Positions 35,004 through 47,297 of a DNA stretch of 64,000 nucleotides are shown piece by piece. This stretch comes from Saururus chinensis (taxonomy: Eukaryota > Streptophyta > Magnoliopsida > Piperales > Saururaceae). Within the stretch, counting starts at the first letter, position 1, and every line of letters starts with the position of its first letter. The notes under the pieces are model-generated. The model was not told where the DNA came from and did no database searches. It saw only the letters and a program-made list of their open reading frames with translations. Made by a program: the position numbers and the translations under genes. The stretch lies in assembly GCA_035235625.1 (NCBI GenBank), contig CP141141.1:20147968-20211967 (forward strand). The letters run 5' to 3'.

Positions 35004-38000
35004 CTAGGAATGGGCCGAGAAGTAAGCCAAGAGGCCCACCAAGGGGGCATTTATGTAAGTAGTGGGTTCGGACTCCACAAAGTACGGCCGCGAGTCCGGG
35101 AACTTGTCGGTGATGTTAGGGCCGCCGACGACCGCTCCAACAAGGAGGTTCGGGTTCGGATTGGGGCTGAGGTAGTAGCGGGTGCCGGCCTTGCAGCTGA
35201 TGTGGGCGGGATGGTTGGCGACGGATGGCAGCGAGCTGCCCCGATGATGGATGCGTTGAGGGAACCGTGGGCCGTAGCCCACCATGTATGACATTTGCAT
35301 GGGGTTGTCTCCAAGTATGTAATCCACCTGTGTACAACCATATCCATTAGAATGAGACAGGTCAAGGCCCATTTATAGCTGGGCCCAATCTGAGAGCGGG
35401 TCCATATAACTTGGTTGGGGCACTGGCTTACCTGGCGTTTAGCTAGCTGCCTGAGCTGAGCTGGCGTGGCAGAGACCTTGCCACATGGCACTAGCTGATT
35501 GGAGTGGCTGATATAGTTGGAATAGGCCAGCAGCAGGAAGGACAATGATGTAACATGCTGCATGTTGCTTCCCCCAGTCTTAAACAAGAGCCCACCTAAA
35601 GTTTCCCAAATTCACAAAAGGAAGATCAGATTCGATTCTTAATTCAAACAATATCTGAAAACATGCATCTTCTGGATTACTTCTTGCGAAGAACAGAAAG
35701 ATATGTACTTCCTTTATATTTAAAAAATAGATATTTTATTAAATAATAAATTTTAAATTTAATAGAAGAGAAAATAAATTTATGATACTCTTTTTTAAGT
35801 ACCTAATTATCTAAATAGAATAAAATAATATTATTAATATCAAATAAAAAAATTTACCATATGAAATTATTAATATGAGATGGAGGGAGTATTTTGCATT
35901 ATTATAAGTCCTATGTGCATGGCTGTGAGTGTGTGCTTCATTTTTCAGGCATATGGGTTTTGATTCGCTCGCTTGCCCCGTGGTACACATATACCCAATC
36001 GATGCATTGAACGCATGGCGATGCGTGTGTGACTCGTGCGTATGAACTTTTTCGTTTTTTTTGTTTTGCTATGCTTTATGTTTTCCTTGCAACTACATAT
36101 CAAAATGTTTAAAACTAAGGCCTATTTGTTTAACACATGATGACAGTAGAATAATGTAGCAATAAGGAAATGTAATCTTCTGATTGTGAAAAGTCTAATA
36201 AACATAAGAAATGAAACCTGGAGAATATTGAATTTGGGGGCGAGAAGTTCCGGGCAGCAGGGTGCAGATGAAGCTATCAGCTCTTTCTTTGAATGACCTA
36301 AGATAATCAGCTTTGCCCATGGCCACTTCCTGTGTTTCCAAAACAGCAATAGTAAGGAGACAGCAAATTAACCACCATCAGAATGAATGTGTGAAAGCCA
36401 ATGGCATAAATGGGGAGGCAAAACTGTAGGAGGACAGAAACTCAGAACCTCTCCAAGATACCATTTGGAGTAAGTAAATTGAGTCTGAGTGGCCCCCCCC
36501 CTGTGGTGAAAACCCACACCCAAGTGACTAGACCCAAATTCTGGAAGCTCATAAATACCTGACTGCTCTTCACATTCCAATTTCAGAAAGAGAAGTGCAA
36601 GAATGGGGCACTGCACCCACGTGCACTCTGCTCACTTACCAATTTAGTCTTTAAGTCACATGCACTTGTGATATCAAAAAATAAGAGAGAGGAGAACAAA
36701 CTCACAAGGTTTAAAATTAATTATTCTCTCCATTTTATATTAACAGTTCTAAATAAAACTATTATCTTATAAAAAACTGATTATGAAAACAAAATAAAAG
36801 ATCAAAAAAATTAAGTGAACTTTATTAGTAAATAAAAAAGGTTGTAACCTTGGAAATGAGGACATTAATCCCGGCGTGCTTATTGTCCCAGCCAAACTCG
36901 TATATGTTATCCCCAGCCCCCAATATCTCCTCGTTCCTCAATATATACTCCCTGTACTCTCGCCTCCTCGACGCCTTGTGCAGCCATGCCGCCGCCCACA
37001 ACAGTTCGTCCTGCCATTATCACCAAAAAATTAAAACAAAATTTTTATTAGTAAGTAAAAATGGATTAAGCTAATTGATTGTTTATTTTGTTTAAAATAG
37101 ATTACAAACTAATCACAATTTATTCAAATGAATTCAGCGGTCAGGATTTAAGTGGCACAATCCAACGGTCACCTGGTAGCCATCGAAGTCGCAGTAAAAG
37201 GGGCACACTGCCCTGCGTAGGCTGCTGCTGTACGCTCCCCTGTATTTGTCAGCAAACTCGAACACCTGCCAACATCATTCGAATTACGACAATGCCATTC
37301 ACGCCACTTACGAGAAATATCGTCGTTCGTTACCTTGACGGCGCGGGAGAGGAGGCGGCGGGAGTAGGCGGGGTCGCGGAAGCGGAAGACGAGGGACGCG
37401 GCGGCGAGGGCGGCGGCGGACTCCCCGGCGACGTCGGAGCCGGGTTGGGCCTGGTCGACGCGATAGGCGGTGCGGGCGGTGTCCATATCCTCGGGGCGCT
37501 CCCAGCACGAATGGTCGGCGGCGGCGTCGCCTACCTGTACGTACACCGCCGTGGGCACCGCCACGGTGGCCTTGAGAAGGTAGTCGGTCGCCCAGCGGAC
37601 GGCGTCCAGAGCATGTGCCAGGTCAGCCGGGGCCATGCTGCGGCCGAAGTCGACGACCCCCCAGGCCAGCATGGTGGCGCTGAAGGCCATCGGGAAGCCG
37701 AACTTGACGTTGTCCCCGGCGTCGTAGTAGCCGCCCGTTAGGTCCACCTGCAGTATTTTTCCAACGGTCATTGACGGCGCCACTAACGACCGTTTTCTTA
37801 TATTTTTGGCCGTTTGGTTTTGTCGCTTTCTATTGGTCACTTTTTCGGCGGGGAGAAGCGGGAGCATAAATACGACAAAATAACGGATCGTTCGTGGTGC
37901 ACGGGTTTGTCCGGACAGTTTACCGGAAAACGAAAGTCTACCACTTGGCATTATCAGTGGGTCCCATGTGAGAAACGGATATAACGGCTCGTTCCAACGG

Positions 38001-38862
38001 TCTTGATCTCCCTAAGTGAAGTGGGTACCGTCGATGAACAGTCGCGCCACCTGAACGCTTACGGCAAAGCGCGCAGCGATGCGCGGGCGAAGGCTTGGTG
38101 CCCGCGCAAATACTGTAAGCGTCCTGCGAGCGTGCCTGACGCAAGCGCGGGAAGCATTTTCACCTTTTTTATCATAAATATTTTCACATATTTTGGGGAG
38201 TAAAAAATAATGAAAATTTATCAAAAAAAGCGAAAAACTATAGAAATATATGCAAATTTAAATCTCTAGTTTGTTTGTTTTTTCAAAAATGAGCCGGGTG
38301 CATATATGTGCGCTCGCGCACTTACTTTGCGCGAGCAGAAAAATCCAAATTAACCTGCCCCATGAGCTTTGCCATATGTGGCTAGCAAGCGCGGCCACAT
38401 ACTAAAGAAACACATTTTTTTACTATGAAAAACTTACATTTATTTTTTTTAGCACCATATTTTGGTATATGTTAAACGGAAGAAATGTTCTGAAAATAGT
38501 ATATTTTTGCAATGAGAAGAATATGAATATTAATACAGAAAAAAACTAAAAAAAGGGAAAAGTGGGAGGGAATGAGATGAACGTGAGAGGGGCAAGGAAG
38601 GGGGAGGGCAATGCAGGAGGCTTACGCCGTGGTCGGCGCCGTCGCGGAGGGCGGAGTCACGGCGCCACTTGACCCGCTGGTCGGATGGCAACCTCCCGGA
38701 GCGCTGCCCCTCGAAGAACAGTATGCTCTTCCTGAGCGCGTCCTGGTAGTCATGCCCGGCCGAGCAGCGGCCGACGAGCACCTCCGCCGACACCATAAGC
38801 AGGAGCAGCAGCAGCTGCTGATGCAGCCACATACGCGGAGAAGTCGCCCAAAAAGTCGCCAT
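35004..38862 (-). CDS. Endo-beta-1,4-glucanase, glycosyl hydrolase family 9, secreted (class B type)
   Basis: It hydrolyses internal beta-1,4-glucan bonds in the cell wall. Exons on the minus strand: 38862..38626, 37747..37334, 37265..37173, 37010..36849, 36329..36218, 35595..35432, 35327..35004. All introns are GT-AG, exon 5 ends in phase 1 and the rest in phase 0, giving 501 residues, usual for the class. A leucine-rich signal peptide (residues 11..35) leads to a [12 protein letters not shown] mature start. Catalytic aspartates lie in [11 protein letters not shown] (D88, D91). The histidine signature is [14 protein letters not shown] (H421/H422). The second signature, [10 protein letters not shown] to [10 protein letters not shown], has E481 as the acid. 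There is no transmembrane anchor after the signal peptide and no carbohydrate-binding tail. The ATG at 38862 is preferred because it lies about 80 bases below the TATA box; residue 11 is a second in-frame Met. Introns 4 and 5 carry MITEs. Confidence 0.96.
35708..35889. mobile_element. Stowaway-like MITE in intron 5 of the GH9 gene, 182 bp
   Basis: The element is flanked by TA (35706..35707, 35890..35891). Its ends are CTTCCTTTATATTTA and, inverted, CTCCCTCCATCTCATAT. The interior matches the copies at 16430, 39962 and 58490 (AAGTACCTAATTATCTAAAT-type phrase). Confidence 0.85.
36724..36841. mobile_element. Partial MITE in intron 4 of the GH9 gene
   Basis: TTCTCTCCATTTTATATTAA follows TA at 36722..36723 and resembles the left end of the MITE family. 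The right end is missing or strongly diverged, only 7 bases or so from the intron's splice donor at 36848. Confidence 0.55.
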
Positions 38863-38942
38863 CAGCGCTTGCGGCCCGAAAAAGCTGCGAGGGAGCGGAA
38901 AAGGCAGTGGAGTGGGCACCGGCAGCAGAAGGCAGAAGCGGT

Positions 38943-38952
38943 TTATTTATAA
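38943..38952 (-). promoter_or_regulatory. TATA box of the GH9 gene
   Basis: TATAAATAAA read on the minus strand predicts transcription start near 38915 and a 5' untranslated leader of about 50 bases before the ATG at 38862. The surrounding 38600..39000 is markedly GC-rich. Confidence 0.75.
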
Positions 38953-39961
38953 AGCGGGAATTGAAAAAAGCTGGGGCGGAAAATCTTGAGAGGATGGGGC
39001 ATTGGATGCTCTGTTCTGGCCAACCAGGTCCCGACGCGTGGATGACCCTAGTCCGGACCGCGCGGTCTCCCATGCTGGGCGTGGTTTGAGTGTTTGACCG
39101 CTGTGAACCCGGTTTAACTTGTTGCTGCCGGACCGGACAGGGGCCAGCCCCAAATATCCAATGTTCTTGTGTTACTGTGTAGTTGTATGACGTGTGATAT
39201 ACGTGTTGCATGGTACACACAAGGCCCATACGTTGTTATAATTTTCCATATATGTGGTCCATGATTTCAAAACATAGTCGCTATGCATGGTTATTAAGAT
39301 TGATCCATAAAGCCCAAGGTTATTTTCCCATATGCAAAGTAAAGATGCATGGCAGCATGGTACATCAAGTGTATGTATACTAATGGGACTCTTTTATTTA
39401 TTCCAAATAACCAACTATGCTCACATAGTATTTGCCCGGGTTCACTGTTTTTAACTAAAGCTGCCCATTTTTAGCACGGAACTAGTCCGACTAGAGGATG
39501 GGGGACCATGTCAAGGCGTCAAGATGAGGAAACGTTTTTCATGCTCCCTCTTCGATGAGAGTGCGCCATCGATCTTAAAATTGGACGCTTCACAAGTGTT
39601 CCTTATACTCGGTTCACTGTAAGAGCGGAGTATAGAAAATACGTCCCAAAGATGCATGGAGTTGACGGTAAAAATTGCACATTCAGCGGGTCCCACTAAA
39701 CCGGTTGCGCCATGGCTAAAGGATGTAAGAAGCAGTGGGGCAGAGTATGGAATCTTGACATTTTGCGCAGCAAAATTCCTTATCTTGTGCAGCAAATGAA
39801 GTTGCAGGCTTCATGTAAACTTGGTCAAAGGAGTGCTGTCGGCATGTGGGGCTCACGTGCCTCCCCATCAACCCCTTTGTTTTTGGCCTGAGACCCCATT
39901 CTCCATTATCCTCCCTCCATCTGCCCTATCTAATTGTTCAAAATAAAATAATTTTACATTA
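38953..39961. other. Upstream region of the GH9 gene; no other gene
   Basis: GC content falls with distance from the TATA box. Open frames on both strands at 38750..39229 overlap exon 1 and the promoter and are shadows. Confidence 0.5.
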
Positions 39962-40203
39962 CACTTTCCCCGCTTCAATATTAAAGTTATTATTAGTTTT
40001 TAGTTTATTTTTTATTTTAAATTAATAGCTCTATTTAACAAAAAAAATTTATTTCATATTTATAATTTTGTTTTATTTAATTTAAATAATTAGGTATTTA
40101 AAAAAATATTATAAGCTTATTTTTTTCTTTTAAATATAAGTTTTATCATTTAATAAAAATTATTATTTTTTCAAACGTAGTTATAAATATAAGATAGAGA
40201 GAG
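39962..40203. mobile_element. Stowaway-like MITE, 242 bp
   Basis: The element is flanked by TA (39960..39961, 40204..40205). Its ends are CACTTTCCCCGCTTCAATATT and, inverted, CTCTCTCTATCTTATATTTA. The interior shares the AATTAGGTATTT and TAAGCTTATTTTT phrases with the other copies. It lies about 1 kb upstream of the GH9 promoter. Confidence 0.8.
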
Positions 40204-41929
40204 TATATAACACGAAAGGAGTATATCACAACAAGGCAGGGTTCAAACCGAACAAACATTTTACATGAACTTTTTAGCATTACTTTAGTGAGCTACTTAT
40301 TGTATAGTAACACCTTACTCGTTTATGTTTATTGTACAAATAGTAAAATGTTATTGCAATAAGCAAATCCCTATGCAGCTCAAAATTGAGTAAAAAAAAA
40401 TCTGTGAACCTAAAGTTAGTAAATGCTGTTTTTGAACGGAGCCCCACAAGGGTGATCAGGAATGTGAAGAGCCATTAATGTACGAGGGTGTCTCTCTTCG
40501 TGTTTCGATCCCTCCCATGCCAATTTGATCTTGGTCCTTTCTTCCCTTCACATGCCTATCATAATTGTAATCAATCAATACTCTCTGAGAGTTGTTGCCA
40601 ACATCCCCCCCGGATTTAGCTCTTCTATTTGGCTCATTCAATGTCTGGTAACAGTGTTGCAATTATTATGTCTTGTTTTGCGTTTTAATACTCTGGTAGA
40701 CTTGCTTAAAGATGGATCTTGCCCCTGCAAATTGCGTATTACGTACCTTGCGTTTTTAAAAGTCGGAAAAAGGAACTGTGATGGAAAGACCAGCACAAGC
40801 TTCAATGTTGTTTTCATCTTTCTCCCCCTGTGCAAACTGTCTAGGGATGATGAAGTGTACTCAAATCGATGTCCCCCTCCTCAACTCCAAAATGTAGACC
40901 CCACAAGGGTCCCAATGGAGTGGGACTTGGGGATTGAGAGAGGGGCAGCACATTAGGGGCCCAAAAGGTTTAGACCAGTGATGGCCCATTCATCTGACCA
41001 TGAATGTTCACACCCAGATATGCTCGTGGGCGCTCGCTACGGTGAATGGATAGGGCCCACGTCTATGCATGGTGTGTCTGCATGGGCTCATGCATTATGG
41101 CGCATTTCTAGGTGTGCGGTATCACGAAGGTGCTCGAGAGGCTGCCGTCTGTGTGATGCTGGAAAAGCAAATCAGGCATGCAAGTCAGGCTTACATATCA
41201 CGACGGTCTTAGGCCTAATACCATGCGACTATATATTTAACCCGCATTCCCAAACAACTAACCAATCCTAAAGTAGATATAAGAACGTGCCAAAATATTT
41301 TTTAAGTGAGCTAGTTTAAGGGGATGCATTATTGTTATACACATAACTATATTAGGCAACTGGAGTAAGAAAACGATTCATTTCAGTATTGTACATAGGA
41401 TTAGTCATGGACGTCCATCGTCCGATGTCCGGGCCATGTCCTAGGTGTCCGTATCCATATCCGGTGGAATTTTTTTGTCCGCAAATTTTTGGACATAGCT
41501 ATGGACAAAGACCTCGTCCATCCGTTTGTCCGAGGTCCGGTTAACTTTTAAATACAATATGCATTCTTATATGAAGGACAATTTTTATTTCTCTTCTAAT
41601 TATTCTTAAACATCATTTTCTTATACTTAAGTCTTTAACAATTTAAATACAATCGTGTTAATGTTATATTTGAATTCTTCTTTAAAGCTAGTTATTAAAT
41701 ATTTCTTTTGTCCCACATTAGTAGCACTATTGGCTTTTCAAAATAAGCTAATTTATCTAATAGTAATACTACAAATAAAGAATATGACATATATAAGTTT
41801 AAAAATTATTATTATATACTAAATTACTTAATCTAGACATCCTCACCCCTTTTTATAAATTTTAGTGTTGAACTTGATTTATCTAATTTTTATAGATTTT
41901 ATTATAATTTTCCTTAATTAGATGTGTGG
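40204..41929. other. No gene recognised; fragments of repeats
   Basis: The 143-codon frame at 40525..40956 lacks any recognisable domain. A stretch at 41400..41545 is packed with GTCC and GGAC words in the manner of some hAT MITE interiors, but no terminal repeats were paired. A MITE-like left end (TTGTCCCACATTAGTAGC) is at 41709..41726. Confidence 0.4.
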
Positions 41930-43854
41930 ACACCGTTGTAGGCCCCACATCCACATTGGACGGCATGTGACCCACTTAACACTCTAAACCTTTATTAATT
42001 TATTTTAGCAGATTTTGAAATAATTAAATTTATTCTTAGCCCCAAAATAACCCTAATTAGCCACTTATTACATTTTTAACCTATTTTATAACACAACAGT
42101 TTGTAAACATAACCCAAAATCTTACTATTTAAGGAAAAACCTAGCCACTTGCCCATTTAGGGAAGGGCTGTGTAAGGGAGAAAGATGTGCTCTACCCACA
42201 TTTCCGAAAGAGGGAAAATGGATTAAGGTGTGTTTTCTAGCCCCGATTACCCATAATCTTTCAATTTTGGTCTTCATCCTTCTTATCTTTATTTCCCCAA
42301 TTTGATTCTTGACTTCTTATATTAAAAATTTTATTTTTAATTTATAATTAAAACCCTAAATTGGTGATTTTCATTTTTAACCAAAGGATATTCTAGATAT
42401 AGCTATTTTTAAGTTGATTTAAGCCTATTAGTAAATTTAATTAAGTTTTAACAAAAATCTAATTTTTTGGGTAGGATTTCTTGAATATTGAAACTTCTTT
42501 ATAGATCTAAACACTTCATAGAGGTAAGGGAGTTTTCTCTTGTGTGGTTTTATCCATTGGACAACATGATTTTAGATCTATGTGAGTTCTTGCTTCATTT
42601 ATGCTTTAATAATGATTTGTTAAAAATATGTTATTTACGGTTATTTTCTTATAATTAAGCATGAAAATGATTAGATATATAATGTTCTAGGGTTATATTT
42701 TGATATTATGATGTTCTAGGGTAATTTTTTAATTTATCATGAATTTTTTAATATTTTCAGCTTGATTTTCAGAAGGTTGAAGACGAACTAGGAAATGGGC
42801 AAAAAGTGGAATGTGAAGGGCGTTCCAACGGACCAGCAGGGTGTTTGAATGGTTGACCATTCGAATTCCCTATTTGGCCAATCAAACGGCCTGGCGTTCG
42901 AACAACCAACAGGGCATTCAAACGACAAAATGACAATTTTGTTATTTTGGCCTATTTTTGAGTAATTTCAACCATTTCTTGTTATCTTCTCATAAATATA
43001 ATTCTTTATTATTAAAGTGAATTATGATTACCTATAAATGTTGTTGTGAATGAATGAAGACCATCTTTAAATTATGATTTAGTTCAAGCATGATTTTGAC
43101 TATACTTGATTAATTTGAGCATGATATTCTACTCGTTCTAAATTTATATTTGATGACTTCTTCATGTATATATGTATATATGTATGCTTGCACATGTTAT
43201 ATTAATTTTAGGTGAATTATGTTTCCTATGTTCTAGCTTAAGTATGTCTATGTTTATACTTGTTTAGGTCTAGCATGATGTTATACTTGTCTTGAACTCT
43301 AATTTTAAAGTTTTCATCACATTTACTTCATGATTCTAGTAGGGAGGAATTATGATAAAATTATAGATGCACGCATATGTGACATTGATTATAGTTTGTT
43401 CATGTGTCATATGTCTTAGCTTAGGTTTGCACACTATCATTTATATACACTCTGCGTAGATGTTTATGATGTTATTGGACACAAATATACCATGTTTCAT
43501 GCACATGTGGACTGATTTGAGCATGTTTATTTATACTTGGACTCGTTTAGTATTTACTCATGTATGCATCATGTGATAGACATCATTAAAATGATTTATA
43601 AACAAAGATTAATCATGATTATTCGTGATTGATCGTTTGGATGAAATTGGATGACATTGGATGTTGGATTAAATCGTTAAAAGGCTTATCGAATCGGTTT
43701 TGGGTCCAAAAGAACATGATTTGGTTTTACGTTCCTTTGAGAATATGGTGCCTCCCTGGGTTGTGATGAGCTGATTGCGATGTGAGTTAATTTTGTTCAG
43801 TTATATGGACCCTTATAATCCAGGATAGTATGTCCATGTGCACCGGCTTACCAC

Positions 43855-44140
43855 GTGCTTTAGTTTTCCTTTGTGGAATTCAGACCCTCTCCACAAGAGA
43901 TTGTCCTTAGCGAGCACACTACTCTAGTTTTCCTTTGTGGAATTCAGACTCCCCCGCAAGGTTTGTCCTTAGTGAGCAGGTTACTCTAGTTTTCCTTTGT
44001 AGAATTCAGACCTTCCTTTCTAAGGATTGTCCTTAACAAACAGAGGGGGTACCTTCCCAATACGGGAACCTACCCAACGCTCTACTTTTCTTTTTATAGG
44101 AATTCAAACCTTCTTGTAAAGGATTGTCTTTAGTGAGCGG
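43855..44140 (+). repeat. Minisatellite, unit about 65-70 bp, four copies
   Basis: The units are TAGTTTTCCTTTGTGGAATT then CAGAC, a C-rich variable block, and ATTGTCCTTAG(T/C)GAGCA. It is homologous in position and layout to 975..1215. Confidence 0.85.
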
Positions 44141-44479
44141 GTTGATTATTTTTTTCAATTGTGAGACATTCACTATTGATTTGTTGCATGTATATGGAAG
44201 ATAATGCTCATTTACACAGCTTGTGTAGGAAGAATGAGGCTTATTTTACATATGTGATTATGGTATAATTTGTATGTATATGCAGGATGGTGTAGTTGAT
44301 GCACTTGATGTCGTAAGGTGAATGTTTTTATTTAGAAATAATTATGCATGAGTTTACATTGAGAATGATTATTGTAGGATGTAATATGATAATTTTATAT
44401 GTTTACACATGAGGTGTATATGTGCTATGAGCTATATTGGAACCCATGATGCACAATGGTATGAAATGTGCTTATGAAA

Positions 44480-44680
44480 AATGGGTTATAGTATGAGATG
44501 TAGGTGGCATGGCTATGTGTTGATGAAATATATTATATATAACATGATATGCAAGTGACATGAGTATGTGTTGATTAAATATGTTATATATAGCATGATA
44601 TGTAGGTAGCATGACTATGTATTGAGGAGATATATTATAGATAGCATGACATGTTAGTGGCATGTGTAGATGCTTATGAA
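44480..44680 (+). repeat. Minisatellite, unit about 59 bp, three to four copies
   Basis: The units contain GCATGACTATGTGTTGATGA-type words, ATATATTATATATA and GCATGATATG. They give rise to a repetitive 63-codon minus frame that is not a gene. Confidence 0.85.
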
Positions 44681-45333
44681 ATATAAATTATGACATGGTA
44701 CACAAGTGGTACAGGTTTATGTGATTATTCAATGATGAATGGGCATAATGATTAATTATGTGATGAATGTTATGTTGATTATGCTTGTGTTGTCATTATG
44801 AATTTACTTTCTGCATTAAAACCCTCACTGAGCTTTAACTCACCCCTCTTTATTTTGTATTTTGTTTTAGGCTTGCATGTCGTGTCATGCAGGTTATTCG
44901 GACAAGCTCTATATATGTTGAGCATGTGGATGACACCAATCAATGAGAGGGGATTCATAGAGATGTTGGGTTGCTATGCTAGATTTGTTACTATGTCATG
45001 TTGAGATATATATACTTGCCTTTATTTCACACTTTCTATTTAGCCATTGTTGGCTTAGACTCTTGTAAACCATTGTTGGCTTAAACTTATTTTAGCCATG
45101 TGTGGGCTTGTTTATGACTAGTATGTGGTTATGAGTGGATTCATGCTTTAATTAGTACTCATTTCTTTGCTCATTTTTTTTTGTACCAAGTGTACGTGCG
45201 TAACTCTGTAGTGTGTTCTACCTAAGTTAGATGGGTTAAGTCTTCTGCGATCCAACTATACTTTGTTGCGTCTCATGCCGCTTCTTCCTTGGACCGGGTC
45301 TGGCTCGGGGGTGGAGTGTGCCGGGGCATGACA

Positions 45334-46029
45334 ATATATGTGTCACAAATAGTAGTTGTTTTTCAAACTTTCATGTCCCACGCTTATGACACTTTGTGTG
45401 TGATCTTGCCCGTGTCTCTTAGGGCATCTCTCAACCAATTCTATTACATGCCAATTTGCAGTTAATTTCTTCAGCCACATTAACACTTGTTGCATTCGCT
45501 GCTTTGGCCATCTTGTTTTGGAGATCTTAGTTGCTCAATTTTCAATTATAAGCTCAGACATTGGTTTATGATTGCAATTAGTAGTAGTATCTTTAATAAA
45601 GACCTACTTAGCCTTAGACCAAATGGCAAAGCCCAATAGTTGTGTCGAGACAATGTGAAGGGCAATTGTCCTCTTCAAGCCAATCAATGAGAAACTCAGC
45701 CTCTTAATCTTCTTCCTTCCTTCCTTCCTTTCTTTCTCCGTGTCATCTTTCACTTTTGAAAAGATTATAAACTGCTCATAGTTGCGATGTTTACTTATAA
45801 ACCAAAGAGTTATAGAGTTATAGGACATTTGCAGAATTTATTATAAACATCCCAAATAGTGTTGCCTATTGGTGACATACATTATTAAACGTTGCAAATA
45901 TGGGTTGTTTTTGTAATGTTAATTAACTAGCATCGCAAATAAGTAATATTTTACATTTAAATAATATATTAGCTTATTTGTAAATGTTGCAAATATAAGA
46001 TGTTTTTGTCCTCAAAAGTCTGCAATATT
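45334..46029. other. No gene recognised
   Basis: AT-rich sequence. An imperfect CTTC-type run (CCTTCCTTCCTTTCTTTC) lies near 45713..45734. Confidence 0.4.
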
Positions 46030-46645
46030 TTACCTCAACCCGGATGGGTGGTCTAGAGGTTGCAATATGTAGATTAGGCCGGGCCTTGATTTCAATCTAG
46101 AGGGTTTGATCAGGCCGGACCTATGGCTGTCCCATTGGGCCCTACCCATAATTATGGGCCATATGAGCATGGCTCATAAGGTCTTTTGGGATTGCCCATA
46201 AGCAGGTAAAAGTAAAGGTGGCAAAGGGGTGGTCCAGCCCAACCTGGCCCCATTAAATGGCAAGCCGGCCTGTTGGGCATTGGGCAAAATGGACATGGTT
46301 CATAAGGCCTTTTGGGCATGACCCATATGGCCTCTATAAGGCCTAATGGGCATGACCCATCAGGCCATATGGGGCATTTTTTATTTTTTTTTGGTCTTGG
46401 CCTGAGGGCTGCATCGGGCCTCCTTTTGTAGATGAGTGCTTGGCTGGGTCCGATCATTTGCCACCTCTACAAAAGGCATTATGGGCCATAAAATTTTATT
46501 TAAAGCAAAATTTTTATGTTTTTATTTTGTAGCAGGCCGACTCGGCACTTTGGGACCTAGGGCCGTGTTGGGCCTAGCTTTGGAGATGAGGGCAGGGCCC
46601 AACCCGCACCAAAAGGGCCTAACCCATCCCTTTGACACCCCTAGC
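46030..46645. mobile_element. Probable nested hAT-type MITEs, GGCC/GGGC-rich
   Basis: An inner pair of inverted ends, TAAAGGTGGCAAAGGGG (46212..46228) and the inverse of TAGAGGTGGCAAATGATCGG (ending about 46470), encloses repeated GGGCAT, GGCCT and CCCAT words. A second outward-facing end, inverse of TAGGGGTGTCAAAGGG, is at about 46627..46642. The flanking 8-base duplications do not match convincingly, so the boundaries are tentative. Confidence 0.5.
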
Positions 46646-46769
46646 CCATTTGTGTCAAGTCGGGTTGTACTTAAAAATGATATTGGGCTTGACAACATCC
46701 GACCTGAACTTGGCCCAATGACATCTTATATGGTGAGTTAAAAAATATGGGCCTACATTACTACGTGCA

Positions 46770-47270
46770 AATATGGGAGGTAAAAAAGCAGTCCCACAAT
46801 AAAAACCATGTTGAACCATAGTATGAGCTTGGACCCACATGGTTCGCCTTCTTTCTGGTTTGTGTAAGCCAATATGGACCGCGGGGTCTAAGGATAGTGG
46901 AGTTGGTTGCGCCAACCTTACGAGAACTACTTAGGCACATATTCTTATGGGACCCACATTTGAGATACACACACAATAGGTATGTGACTAGGATGCGCAT
47001 ATTCACATTGTAGAGCCCTGTCATTGAATATGTGTCAGTGATTGAACTTGTGTGGTTAGTGAGGGGTTGACCCTATCGCAGCATGGTCACGTGCAAGGAC
47101 TTAGCCTCTGTAGGCTTGGTGAGACCGAGCCCACACCCGTTATAATAGATTCTCAAGTAAGTCCTTGTAGAGATAAGTCATAGATCCATGATCTAAAGCC
47201 TATTTTAGAATATCAATAAAAGAAATAAAAAAAGGGGAGAGCCCTAACCTCTCCCTCACTCCCCCTCTCT
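46770..47270 (+). mobile_element. LTR family F fragment, adjoining the gypsy gag
   Basis: It is the plus-strand counterpart of the reversed fragment at 33120..33945. It ends in a C/T-rich leader (CTCTCCCTCACTCCCCCTC) just before the gypsy gag start at 47298. The gypsy 3' LTR at 53389 does not resemble it, so this looks like a junction between two elements. Confidence 0.6.
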
Positions 47271-47297
47271 CCCACGTACTTCTCCCCTTTATGATCC

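Larger units (their letters stand above)
41930..45333 (+). mobile_element. LTR family A, copy 3 (diverged; 5' end unresolved)
   Basis: It parallels solo LTR-A: GTAGGCCCCACATCC (41938) against GTGGGCCCCACCG (29479), a TTCGAACG-type motif cluster at 42816..42931, two minisatellites, and an end TGCCGGGGCATGACA at 45333 following a GGACCGGGTCTGGCTCGGG phrase. It is more diverged than copy 1. No target duplication was found because the left boundary is unclear, and no primer-binding site follows 45333. Confidence 0.75.

Noticed and set aside
35051..35587. 178-codon frame covering GH9 exons 6 and 7 as one unit
   Set aside because: It reads through intron 6 and leaves the conserved GH9 frame in exon 7. 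Splicing at 35432/35327 restores the family signature.
38863..38919. Upstream start of the GH9 gene at 38919
   Set aside because: The codon there is GTG, not ATG. The first in-frame ATG after the TATA-defined start is at 38862.
40525..40956. 143-codon plus-strand frame as a gene
   Set aside because: No domain, no splice structure and mixed composition. A C7 run on its left could instead be a reversed polypurine tract, but no LTR could be paired.
46212..46480. hAT MITE with confirmed 8-bp duplication
   Set aside because: The terminal repeats pair, but GGTAAAAG and CAAAAGGC do not match in register.
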